Below, in pieces: positions 16,646 through 24,229 of a stretch of 64,000 nucleotides of DNA. Below the pieces are notes generated by a model that saw only the letters and a list, made by a program, of their open reading frames with translations, was not told where the DNA came from and ran no database searches. How positions within the stretch are numbered: the first letter of the stretch is position 1; every line of letters starts with the position of its first letter. The DNA is from Hymenobacter jejuensis (lineage in GTDB: Bacteria; Bacteroidota; Bacteroidia; Cytophagales; Hymenobacteraceae), in the NCBI RefSeq assembly GCF_006337165.1, contig NZ_CP040896.1, forward strand, positions 4,154,001 to 4,218,000. Direction: 5' to 3'. Both the position numbers and the translations under genes were made by a program.

Positions 16646-16674
16646 GCCGATTGTAGCGGATCGGCCCGTTTTTT
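16646..16674 (+). terminator. Terminator-like hairpin inside the SulP-carbonic anhydrase leader
   Basis: GCCGAT (16646-16651) pairs with ATCGGC (16660-16665) across an 8-nt loop and is followed by CCG and six T residues (16669-16674). A second hairpin follows (CGCTGC at 16697-16702 with GCAGCG at 16709-16714). Lying between the promoter candidate and the start codon, the pair could act as an attenuator. No known riboswitch consensus was recognised. Confidence 0.4.
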
Positions 16675-16744
16675 CCTGTTAGACATCCTGTTGCAACGCT
16701 GCTTTTGGGCAGCGCCAACTCCCTCATGCCTTTTCCGAACGCCT

Positions 16745-19120
16745 ATGAACACTGCATCTGTAAAACCCCGTAGCTGGGATTTTTCTTATTTCAAAAGCGA
16801 CTTGCAGGGCGGCCTGGTGTCGTTTTTGGTGGCCGTGCCGCTGTGCCTGGGCATAGCGCTGGCTTCCGGGGCGCCGCTGTTTGCTGGCATTATTGCGGGC
16901 ATCGTGGGCGGCTTGGTGGTGGGCGCCCTGAGCCGCTCGGCCGTGAGTATTTCGGGGCCGGAAGCGGGCCTTATTCTGGTGGTAGTGAGTGGCTTAGAAT
17001 CACTGGGTTCGTTTAAAGCCCTGCAACTGGCCATCTGCGTGGCCGGCGTGATGCAGCTCGTACTGGGCGTGGCGAAGGCCGGCATCATCAGCAACTTCTT
17101 TCCATCGTCAGTTATCAAAGGAATGCTGGCGGCGATTGGTATCATCTTGATATTGAAGCAGATACCGCACTTGCTCGGCTACGACGCCGACGCTGTAGAA
17201 TCCTTAGCGCTGTTTTCGTGGAACGGCGGCAACCTCGAAGGCCTGCTCACGCACGCCATCCGCCAGATCAACCTTACGGCGCTGGCAATTGCTGCGACGT
17301 GCTTGGCCGTGCTGCTGGCCTGGGAACGACCTTTTGTTAAGACGCATGCCGTGTTTTCGAAAATCCCGGCCGCGCTGGTGGTGGTGGTGGTGGGCGTGAG
17401 CTTAAACGAAGTGGCGCGGGCACTCAACCCAGCGTATGCCTTGGGCGGTACGCACTTGGTGCAGCTACCCGTGCCGCAGAGCGCTGCCGAGTTTGTTGGC
17501 CTGTTTACGCTGCCCGATTTTTCGCAACTCACTAATCCTCTGGTCTATCAGGCGGCCGTCGCAATTGCGCTGGTTGCTAGTTTAGAAGCGTTGCTGGCCG
17601 TAGAAGCTACCGACGAACTGGACCCGCTGAAGCGCAAAACCCCCACCAACCGCGAGCTAAAAGCCCAGGGTGTCGGCAACTTTGTGAGCGGTTTGCTGGG
17701 CGGCTTGCCCCTGACGTCGGTGATTGTGCGCAGTTCGGTGAGCATCAACGCCGGCGGGCGCACCAAGCTGGCGGCCCTGATGCACGGCAGTTTTCTGCTG
17801 CTGAGCGTAGTGCTGTTTCCGCGCTTGCTCAACATGGTGCCGTGGGCAGCACTGGCGGCCATTCTGCTGATTACGGGCTACAAACTGGCGCGCGTCAGCG
17901 TTTTCAAGCAGCACTTCCAAGCCGGCCTGACCGAGTTTCTACCATTCATCGTCACCATCGTAGCCATTCTGCTCACCGATTTGCTGATTGGCATCGGTAT
18001 CGGCGCGGTGGTTGGGCTGTTTTTTATCCTGCGCGAAACCTACAAGAACGCTCACTTTTTTCAGCACTATACGGTGCAAGGCCAAGAGCACCTGCGCATT
18101 AGCTTGGGCGAGCACGTGTCGTTTCTGAACAAAGCCAGCATCATGACCGTGCTCAAAGACATTCCGGCCGACACGACCGTGGAAATCGACGGCACCAACT
18201 CTGCCTACATCGACCGCGACGTGGTGGCGGCTATCGAGAATTTCCGCGAAACAGCCCGGCAGCGCAACATCCAGCTGATTTTTCTGCGCACCGGCGACAG
18301 CTACGCCCAAACCATCGCCGAGCAGCCGCACGTCAGTGGCAAGGAAGCCGACTTCGAGGCCTATTACAAGCTCTTCGAAAACAACCGCAACTGGGTAGCC
18401 GAAAAGCTGCGCCGTAACCCGCGTTTCTTCGAGGCCGCGGCGCAGCAAACCCCCAAGTTCCTGTTCATTGGCTGCTCGGATAACCACGTGTCCGTCAGCG
18501 AGATAACGGGCACGGCACCCGGCGAAGTGTTTGTGCACCGCAACGTGGCCAACCTGGTTGTGAGTACCGATCTGAACCTGATGTCGGTGTTGCAGTACGC
18601 TGTGGATGTGCTTCACATTCAGCACATTATCGTGTGCGGTCACTACGGCTGCCGGGGCGTGAAAGCCGCTATGCAAAACGTAGAAGCCGGGGTAGTTAGC
18701 AGCTGGCTCAGCAGCGTGCGGGAGGTGATGCAACGCCACCAGCACGAGTTGGGCAAGCTCGAAACCGAAGAAGAACGCTACCGCCGTCTCGTGGAGTTGA
18801 ACGTGATCGAGCAGGTTTATAACCTGCACCAGACCGACACCCTGCAACAGGCGTATCAGCGCCAGGCGAAAGTACATTTGCACGGCTGGGTGTACGATCT
18901 GCACGATGGCGTAATCCGCGATCTGGAAGTGGATGTGCGGCGTGATTTTGCCGAATACGACACGATTTTTCGGTATCAGGTAGCGCCTGAGGGGCTGCGC
19001 AAACTGTCCGGTGAACTGTTTCAGGCGCCCTCCATTTACTCGATGAGTACGGGCGCCGGGCGCAGCCCCATCCTGGCCATTCCGCCCTTCGACGGCGGCG
19101 ATGCGTTGGGCGTGCCGTAG
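16745..19120 (+). CDS. SulP-family anion transporter fused to a beta-carbonic anhydrase
   Basis: A 791-residue inner-membrane protein. I start it at the ATG at 16745, just before NTASVKPRSWDFSYFKSDLQ; a TTG at 16691 is less likely. Residues about 15-440 form the SulP transporter with many hydrophobic helices (GGLVSFLVAVPLCLGIALAS at the first, and ISGPEAGLILVVVSGLESLG). Residues about 455-530 look like a STAS domain. Residues about 560-760 are a beta-carbonic anhydrase: Cys577 and Asp579 in IGCSDNHVS, EVFVHRNVANLV, and His633 with Cys636 in CGHYGCRGV, giving all four zinc-ligand positions. The Arg that normally pairs with the Asp (CxDxR) is His581. The fusion suggests bicarbonate uptake coupled to CO2 hydration. 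SulP proteins can also carry sulfate, so the substrate is inferred from the fusion. Confidence 0.93.
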   Translation: MNTASVKPRSWDFSYFKSDLQGGLVSFLVAVPLCLGIALASGAPLFAGIIAGIVGGLVVGALSRSAVSISGPEAGLILVVVSGLESLGSFKALQLAICVAGVMQLVLGVAKAGIISNFFPSSVIKGMLAAIGIILILKQIPHLLGYDADAVESLALFSWNGGNLEGLLTHAIRQINLTALAIAATCLAVLLAWERPFVKTHAVFSKIPAALVVVVVGVSLNEVARALNPAYALGGTHLVQLPVPQSAAEFVGLFTLPDFSQLTNPLVYQAAVAIALVASLEALLAVEATDELDPLKRKTPTNRELKAQGVGNFVSGLLGGLPLTSVIVRSSVSINAGGRTKLAALMHGSFLLLSVVLFPRLLNMVPWAALAAILLITGYKLARVSVFKQHFQAGLTEFLPFIVTIVAILLTDLLIGIGIGAVVGLFFILRETYKNAHFFQHYTVQGQEHLRISLGEHVSFLNKASIMTVLKDIPADTTVEIDGTNSAYIDRDVVAAIENFRETARQRNIQLIFLRTGDSYAQTIAEQPHVSGKEADFEAYYKLFENNRNWVAEKLRRNPRFFEAAAQQTPKFLFIGCSDNHVSVSEITGTAPGEVFVHRNVANLVVSTDLNLMSVLQYAVDVLHIQHIIVCGHYGCRGVKAAMQNVEAGVVSSWLSSVREVMQRHQHELGKLETEEERYRRLVELNVIEQVYNLHQTDTLQQAYQRQAKVHLHGWVYDLHDGVIRDLEVDVRRDFAEYDTIFRYQVAPEGLRKLSGELFQAPSIYSMSTGAGRSPILAIPPFDGGDALGVP

Positions 19121-19272
19121 GGGCGTGGGACCCCGAAAATTTCAAAACCTGTAGTACATTAACTTGTTCAGAACGTATTGCCAAGCCCTCCCGCGATAGT
19201 AAAAACACCACCCACAGTCGTAGCATCGGCAGTCCTTATTTTTTCAAACCTGCTAATCCTGAACCGTTTGTG

Positions 19273-19953
19273 ATGAAAATACTGATCGTAGAGGATGAGT
19301 TGAAAGTAGCTTCTTTCCTGAAAAGCGGGCTGCAAGACTACGGGCTGGAAGCGGCCGTGGCGCTGGATGCCGTTTCGGCCCAACGGATGCTGGCCGCCGC
19401 CGATTACACCGTGGTTATTCTGGACGTTAATTTGCCCGAAATGAGCGGGTTTGAGTTGTGTCGCTTCATTCGCCAGCAGTACGCCCAACTGCCCGTGCTC
19501 ATGCTCACGGCCATGGGATCCACGGACCACAAGCTCATGGGCTTCGACGCCGGCGCCGACGACTACTTGGTCAAGCCCTTTGAGTTTCAGGAGTTGCTGG
19601 CGCGGCTGCGGGTGCTGCACCGCCGCTACGCCGGCGCGGGCGAAGAGAGCGTATTGAAAGTGGCCGATTTAGAACTGCACGGCAGCAGCAAACTCGTGAA
19701 ACGCGGTGACAAGCGTATCGATTTGACTGCGAGAGAGTTAGCATTATTAGAATTTTTCATGCTGAACCAAGGGCGCGCGCTCACGCGGCAGGAAATTGTG
19801 GGCAAAGTCTGGGATTTGTCGTTCGATACGGGCACCAACGTGGTGGACGTGTACGTGAACTACCTGCGCAAAAAAATCGACAAGGATTTCTCGCCCAAAC
19901 TCATTCATACGCTGAACGGCATCGGCTACATCCTCGAAGACCGCCACGCGTAA
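19273..19953 (+). CDS. OmpR-family DNA-binding response regulator
   Basis: A 226-residue regulator. The receiver domain (about 1-120) has the acidic pair in ILIVEDE, the phospho-acceptor Asp in TVVILDVNLPE and the conserved Lys in YLVKPFEF. The C-terminal winged helix (about 130-226) has LTARELALLEFFMLNQGRAL and the end VYVNYLRKKIDKDFSPKLIH. The ATG at 19273 is chosen over the GTG immediately before it. The kinase gene follows after 3 bp, so they form one operon. Its targets are unknown. Confidence 0.93.
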   Translation: MKILIVEDELKVASFLKSGLQDYGLEAAVALDAVSAQRMLAAADYTVVILDVNLPEMSGFELCRFIRQQYAQLPVLMLTAMGSTDHKLMGFDAGADDYLVKPFEFQELLARLRVLHRRYAGAGEESVLKVADLELHGSSKLVKRGDKRIDLTARELALLEFFMLNQGRALTRQEIVGKVWDLSFDTGTNVVDVYVNYLRKKIDKDFSPKLIHTLNGIGYILEDRHA

Positions 19954-19956
19954 CGC

Positions 19957-20865
19957 ATGCTACTGTTCTTGTTCCTGGGCTTTCTGGCGGGCGCGGCATT
20001 GGTGGGAGGCGTGATGGGTTGGCAGCGCCAGCGCACGCTCCGAAGGTTGCAGGAAATGGCAGCTCAAGTAGAGGCAATCCGTGTTTCCAGCCTCTACCAG
20101 CGCTTGTCGCTTGATGCGAAACCAGGAGCGGAGGCGCCGCTACTCCATAGCCTCAACAACTTGCTTACGCGCTTGCAAAACGTGTTCGAGAGCCAACGCA
20201 GCTTCGTAATCAACGCGTCGCACAAGCTGCGCACGCCGCTCACCATGATCACCGGTCAGATAGAGGTCACCCTCATCAAAGCGCGCACCGCCGAGGAGCA
20301 CGAGCAAACGTGGCGCTCGGTGTTGCAGGATATTTCGCGCCTCAATCAACTTTCCAACGACCTGCTGGAGCTGGCCCAGCTCAGCGCCGACCGCTTCCGC
20401 TTGGTCCCGCAGACCGTAGCGCTCGACGAGGTGATTTACCAGGCCGGTGCCAAACTGAAAGCCCGGCGCCCCAGCTACCAAGTAAAGCTGGAGTTTGCCC
20501 CGCAGCTGGACGAACTCGACGGCCCCCTCACCGTACCCGGCGACGCGCATCTGCTGGAGCAAGCCTTCCTGCATCTGTTGGAAAATGGCTGCAAGTTCTC
20601 GCCCGACCGGCAAGTGCGCGTGGAACTGGGGCTGGACGCAGAACACGCCGTTCTGCAATTTCAAGACCATGGCAGCGGCATTGCCGCCCCCGAGTTGCCG
20701 CGCATTTTCGAACCTTTTTTTCGGGGAGCAAATGCGCGGCAGGTACCGGGTCACGGCATTGGATTGGCGCTGGTGCAGGGCGTGGTGCAGTTGCACCAAG
20801 GAAGCATTGAAGTAGCGCCGGCGCCGGAAGTAGGTACTACTTTCATCGTGCGGCTACCATTGTGA
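19957..20865 (+). CDS. Short sensor histidine kinase lacking a periplasmic sensor domain
   Basis: A 302-residue kinase. It has a single N-terminal membrane segment (about residues 2-20) and a short linker (QRQRTLRRLQEMAAQVEA). The HisKA domain follows with the phospho-His in INASHKLRTPLTMITGQ, where Glu after His is replaced by Lys. The ATPase domain has the N box LLENGCKFSP, the D box FQDHGSGIAAPELPRIFEPF and the G box GHGIGLALVQGVV. Typical partners of OmpR regulators have two membrane segments and a periplasmic loop; this one has neither. The preceding regulator gene ends 3 bp upstream, so no N-terminal part was lost to a frameshift here. It therefore probably senses the membrane, a partner protein or a cytoplasmic signal. 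Confidence 0.88.
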   Translation: MLLFLFLGFLAGAALVGGVMGWQRQRTLRRLQEMAAQVEAIRVSSLYQRLSLDAKPGAEAPLLHSLNNLLTRLQNVFESQRSFVINASHKLRTPLTMITGQIEVTLIKARTAEEHEQTWRSVLQDISRLNQLSNDLLELAQLSADRFRLVPQTVALDEVIYQAGAKLKARRPSYQVKLEFAPQLDELDGPLTVPGDAHLLEQAFLHLLENGCKFSPDRQVRVELGLDAEHAVLQFQDHGSGIAAPELPRIFEPFFRGANARQVPGHGIGLALVQGVVQLHQGSIEVAPAPEVGTTFIVRLPL

Positions 20866-20911
20866 GAACATTCACAAGTGATTGATATTCAATTGCTTAT
20901 TAATATTCTTG

Positions 20912-23419
20912 CTATTCAAATCCGTTGGCGCTGTTTGTTTCTGAGGGGCCTTGCTGCGGGCGTCGGCGCTGGTTTGCGTTGTCGGCGTTCTGCTGCCCAA
21001 ACTGGTAGCTGAACGAGAGGAACGCGATGCGCGATTCGCGCTTGTTGCGGCTTACGGCGTCGAGGCCGGGGCCATAGGCGTCGAAGTTAAAGCGCAGGGT
21101 ATTAAACATATCCGAAACGCGTAGCGAGAGACTGCCCCGATCGTGGAGGACGGTGTATTTGGCGGCAAAGTCGGTGTTGAATGACGTCTGCCGACGGCCC
21201 TGCGCCGTCACGACCGGTGAGCGGTAGTTCACCGACACTTGCAAATCCAGCTTTTTCACGGGCGTAATCGTGGTGTTGAGCCGGCTGGTATACACAAAGT
21301 TACTGTTGTTGATGTCGGAGCTGGGGCCACTTCCTTTGATGATACGGCGAAAAGCCGAGGCCGTACCGTTGAGCTTCCAGAAGGAAGCGAGGCTGGTAGC
21401 GCCTACCAACTCCAGGCCATAGTTGGTTTCGTCGCCCAAGTTCAGGCGCGTGTTGCTGGTGACTTGGTTGCCGGTGAGCGGGTCGGCAATAACCTCCCGA
21501 TACCCTTTGATGGTCTGGGTTTCGAGGTTGTAGAAGGCCGTGGTGGTGAAGGAGCTGTTTTTACCGAAAAACTTCTGGTGCCCTAGCTCCACGGCGTGAA
21601 TGTATTCGGGCAGCAGATACGGGTTGCCGGTATTGAGGTTGAGCGGATCGGAGCGGTCAGTGAAGGGGTTCAGCTCACCCTGGTCGGGGCGCTGCACGCG
21701 CTTGGAGTAGCTCAGCCGCACCTGTTGATCTTCGCTCATTTCATAGGCCAGTACGGCGCTAGGGAAAATGTTCAGGTAGCTGCGCCGGAACTGCTGGCCC
21801 GTGGAAAGCTGCTCGCCGTGGGTGTTGGTTTGCTCAGCGCGCAGGCCCGCCTGGTAGCTCAGGTGGCCGCTGGCGTTGCCATAAGTAGCATAAGCTGCCT
21901 GAATGTATTCTTGGTAGAGAAAGCGGTTGGAAGGGTCGAAGCGCAGGGGCACGGAACTGGTGAAACGATAATCGTTGTCGTAGCGGCGCCACACACTTTT
22001 GGCGCCGGTTTCAAACCGCCCTTTTTCACCAAACGGCTGTACGTAATCCACCTGCCCGGAGCCTTGGTTAAGCTGGTTGCGGAAGGATTGCTGCTGCTGT
22101 GGCGTGGCGCCGCCGTCGAGGTAAAACAGGTGCGAATCGAGGGTGCTCTGGCCGCGCAAAGGGGTGTAAATGGCGCTGGCCGTCAGTTCGCGGCCCTTAT
22201 GCTCGGCCCATGTACGGCGGTAGTCCAGCGTGATGTCGGCCGAGCGGTTTTGGCTGTGCGTGCTGTTGTAGCGGTTGTTGGTGCCTACCGAGTCGGGCGA
22301 AACCTGCCCGTAGAGCTGCCGGGTCTGGCGCGAGTAGATGTTCTCCCAGCTGTGGCCTTCGTTGTAGCGCGGCTGCACCGAAAAAGTCAGCGTTTGCTCA
22401 GGCGTAAAACTGTAATCGACCCCCACCCGCAGGGCATGCGAAGTATTGTAGTTGACGCCGTGGCGGTTCTGACGCAGCGTGAGCAGCTGCTCCGTCGATT
22501 GCGGCAGCCCGTTGGAGCCGGTGCGGGTAACCTGGCCCCGCGTGGTTTGGTCAAGGGAGCCATAGCCAGTCCGGCGGTCCTGGCGGAAGTCGTAGGTACT
22601 GAATACGTTAGCCTTGCCTTTGTGGTAGTTCAGGTTCAGCGAACCGTTGTACTTGTCCTTGGAACCGATGCCCGCGGTGGCCACGCCGTTGAGGCCATCT
22701 TTGCGGTTCTTCTTCAGCACAATGTTGATGATGCCCGCCGCGCCTTCAGCATCGTAACGTGCTGATGGATTGGTGATTACCTCAACGCTTTCAATCTGCG
22801 AGGCCGGGATCTGGTCGAGCGAAGTGGCCCGCCCGCCGCCCGCCGCTCCGGAAGGCTTGCCGTCGATGAAGATGGTAACGGCGCTGGAGCCGCGCAGGCT
22901 CACCGAACCGTTTTGGTCCACTGTGACGGAGGGCACGTTCTGAAGCACATCGGAAGCCGTGCCGCCCACGGCGGTCAGGTCTTTGGCCACGTTTACTACT
23001 TTCTTGTCGAGGTTGCCCTGCACCACGGCGCGCTCGCCCTGCACTACCACGTCCTTGAGTTGTGTAGCAGTAGCGCGCAGGCGCAGAATGCCCAACTGTA
23101 GATCGGGTGCGGTGGCCGTTACGGCTACGGGCTTGCGGCCGGTGCGGTAGCCCAGCGCCGTCGCCCGTAGTGAATAGCTGCCAACGGCAACATTGACAAG
23201 GCTAAATACCCCATTGTCAGAGGTTTGCGCGCCGGCCACAAAGCTGGAATCCTGGGTCCGCAACAGCACTACGTTGGCAAAAGGCAAAGGCTGGTTGGTG
23301 GCAGCATCCAGTAAAGTACCCCTGATAGCGCCTGTCTGGGCCTGCACTAATAACGGAAATAAGCCAACTAACAGAGCCAGCAACACCGCCGACCGATATG
23401 CACTTATAAACTTAACCAT
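20912..23419 (-). CDS. TonB-dependent receptor, outer-membrane beta-barrel family
   Basis: An 835-residue outer-membrane protein with a signal peptide (MVKFISAYRSAVLLALLVGL, cleavage after LVQAQ), a carboxypeptidase-regulatory-like domain (about 28-110), a plug domain (VLQNVPSVTVDQNGSVSLRG and IESVEVITNPSARYDAEGAA) and a barrel to the end, fitting the PF14905 type rather than SusC. There is no SusD partner. Ligand unknown; relatives import siderophores, metals or peptides. It converges with the short histidine kinase gene (46 bp between stops). A TACTTTTG element lies only 4 bp before the start codon, so the transcript may be leaderless. A PepSY-like gene lies just upstream on the same strand. 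Confidence 0.92.
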   Translation of the reverse strand: MVKFISAYRSAVLLALLVGLFPLLVQAQTGAIRGTLLDAATNQPLPFANVVLLRTQDSSFVAGAQTSDNGVFSLVNVAVGSYSLRATALGYRTGRKPVAVTATAPDLQLGILRLRATATQLKDVVVQGERAVVQGNLDKKVVNVAKDLTAVGGTASDVLQNVPSVTVDQNGSVSLRGSSAVTIFIDGKPSGAAGGGRATSLDQIPASQIESVEVITNPSARYDAEGAAGIINIVLKKNRKDGLNGVATAGIGSKDKYNGSLNLNYHKGKANVFSTYDFRQDRRTGYGSLDQTTRGQVTRTGSNGLPQSTEQLLTLRQNRHGVNYNTSHALRVGVDYSFTPEQTLTFSVQPRYNEGHSWENIYSRQTRQLYGQVSPDSVGTNNRYNSTHSQNRSADITLDYRRTWAEHKGRELTASAIYTPLRGQSTLDSHLFYLDGGATPQQQQSFRNQLNQGSGQVDYVQPFGEKGRFETGAKSVWRRYDNDYRFTSSVPLRFDPSNRFLYQEYIQAAYATYGNASGHLSYQAGLRAEQTNTHGEQLSTGQQFRRSYLNIFPSAVLAYEMSEDQQVRLSYSKRVQRPDQGELNPFTDRSDPLNLNTGNPYLLPEYIHAVELGHQKFFGKNSSFTTTAFYNLETQTIKGYREVIADPLTGNQVTSNTRLNLGDETNYGLELVGATSLASFWKLNGTASAFRRIIKGSGPSSDINNSNFVYTSRLNTTITPVKKLDLQVSVNYRSPVVTAQGRRQTSFNTDFAAKYTVLHDRGSLSLRVSDMFNTLRFNFDAYGPGLDAVSRNKRESRIAFLSFSYQFGQQNADNANQRRRPQQGPSETNSANGFE

Positions 23420-23423
23420 CCTG

Positions 23424-23431
23424 CAAAAGTA
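23424..23431 (-). promoter_or_regulatory. Bacteroidota -7 element immediately before the TonB receptor gene
   Basis: On the minus strand TACTTTTG matches TAnnTTTG, with a TTG 14 bp upstream of it (slightly close). The ATG at 23419 follows 4 bp later, so a start site at the usual distance would be at or inside the start codon. Confidence 0.45.
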
Positions 23432-23491
23432 CGCCGTCGGGCAGCCAAAAACGCGAGCTTCCCGACGGCTATTAACCCGATTCTTTTTGTT

Positions 23492-23941
23492 TTACTGCGC
23501 CTCAGAGGCTTTTTTCACTTCCTTGCCGTCGGCGTTAAACAGCACGTCCCGTTTCTTGCCGGCTTTGCTCACCTCCGCTTCGTAGGTAGTGGCACCGGTA
23601 GCGGCCGTCACGATTTTGGCGGCTTCGGTCACTTTGTAGCTGCTGTACTGGCTGGCAAGCGTAGTACGCACTGGGGCAGGTAGCTGACTAACAGGTAGTT
23701 CGGTTTCTGTTTCCAATAAGGTGCCAGTTGGCGTTATCACCACCGACATTTCATCCTTCCCTTGTTTAAAGCCAGCCTCGTAATTGCCGTCTTCCTTTTC
23801 CCATTTCACTTCTTTGGCGTTGGAATGGGCTTTTTTGAAGGCGGCTACGGCAGCGGCAGGGACTTTGGCGGCGGGAATCGTCTGGGCTTGGGCAGTCAGC
23901 GACAGGGCGGCGAGTAAGACTGGTAACAGGATCTTTTTCAT
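23492..23941 (-). CDS. PepSY-like / BLIP-like periplasmic protein
   Basis: A 149-residue secreted protein with signal peptide MKKILLPVLLAALSLTAQAQ. The mature part has two repeats of the PepSY-like fold: VPAAAVAAFKKAHSNAKEVK then WEKEDGNYEAGFKQGKDEMSV, and LPAPVRTTLASQYSSYKVTE then TTYEAEVSKAGKKRDVLF. Such small proteins are common in Bacteroidota, often near two-component systems, and the fold is related to beta-lactamase inhibitor proteins, but the ligand is unknown. It lies between the receptor gene (leftward) and a kinase/regulator pair on the same strand, so it could be a target of that pair. Confidence 0.75.
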   Translation of the reverse strand: MKKILLPVLLAALSLTAQAQTIPAAKVPAAAVAAFKKAHSNAKEVKWEKEDGNYEAGFKQGKDEMSVVITPTGTLLETETELPVSQLPAPVRTTLASQYSSYKVTEAAKIVTAATGATTYEAEVSKAGKKRDVLFNADGKEVKKASEAQ

Positions 23942-24056
23942 AACAATTACAGGAAGTCAGTGAGGGTGAGGCTGCAAGCTTACCTACGCTTTCTGTAGTT
24001 TTTCTGAGGGGCGCTAGAGTATGTGGCCGTACAGGCGCACACTGTCAATAGCACCT

Positions 24057-24147
24057 CATGCAGAGCAGGAGCGCAGCATCGCTGCTGCTTCGTTGAAATT
24101 ACTACTGCCACATCAGCAGTAGAGGTGCTGCGCTTCTGTTCTGCATG
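24057..24147. repeat. Long interrupted inverted repeat with nested hairpin
   Basis: A 22-bp arm at 24057-24078 (CATGCAGAGCAGGAGCGCAG then CA) matches the inverse of 24126-24147 with two mismatches. Inside it, CTACTGC (24102-24108) pairs with GCAGTAG (24116-24122). It lies in the 288-bp gap between the PepSY-like gene and the kinase gene, where I see no gene. It may be a MITE-like remnant or a structured RNA region. Confidence 0.5.
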
Positions 24148-24197
24148 GCCGCCTTTTATGTCCCTGCTGGCCACACATTCCTGTGCTGCTTTGGTTA

Positions 24198-24226
24198 TAT
24201 AAATAATTGATAATCATGAATTTATA
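24198..24226. repeat. 29-bp AT palindrome, copy 2
   Basis: Good copy; both ends are TATAA/TTATA type around ATTGATAATCA. It ends 3 bp before the kinase stop codon (on the minus strand), in the gap beyond that gene. Confidence 0.7.
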
Positions 24227-24229
24227 TAT

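Noticed and set aside
21596..22765. Open frame of 389 codons on the plus strand
   Set aside because: It lies inside the TonB receptor gene on the other strand and is an artefact of GC-rich third positions; no motif.
23980..24174. Minus-strand open frame of 64 codons
   Set aside because: It covers the long inverted repeat; Cys/Lys/Arg-rich translation without a motif.
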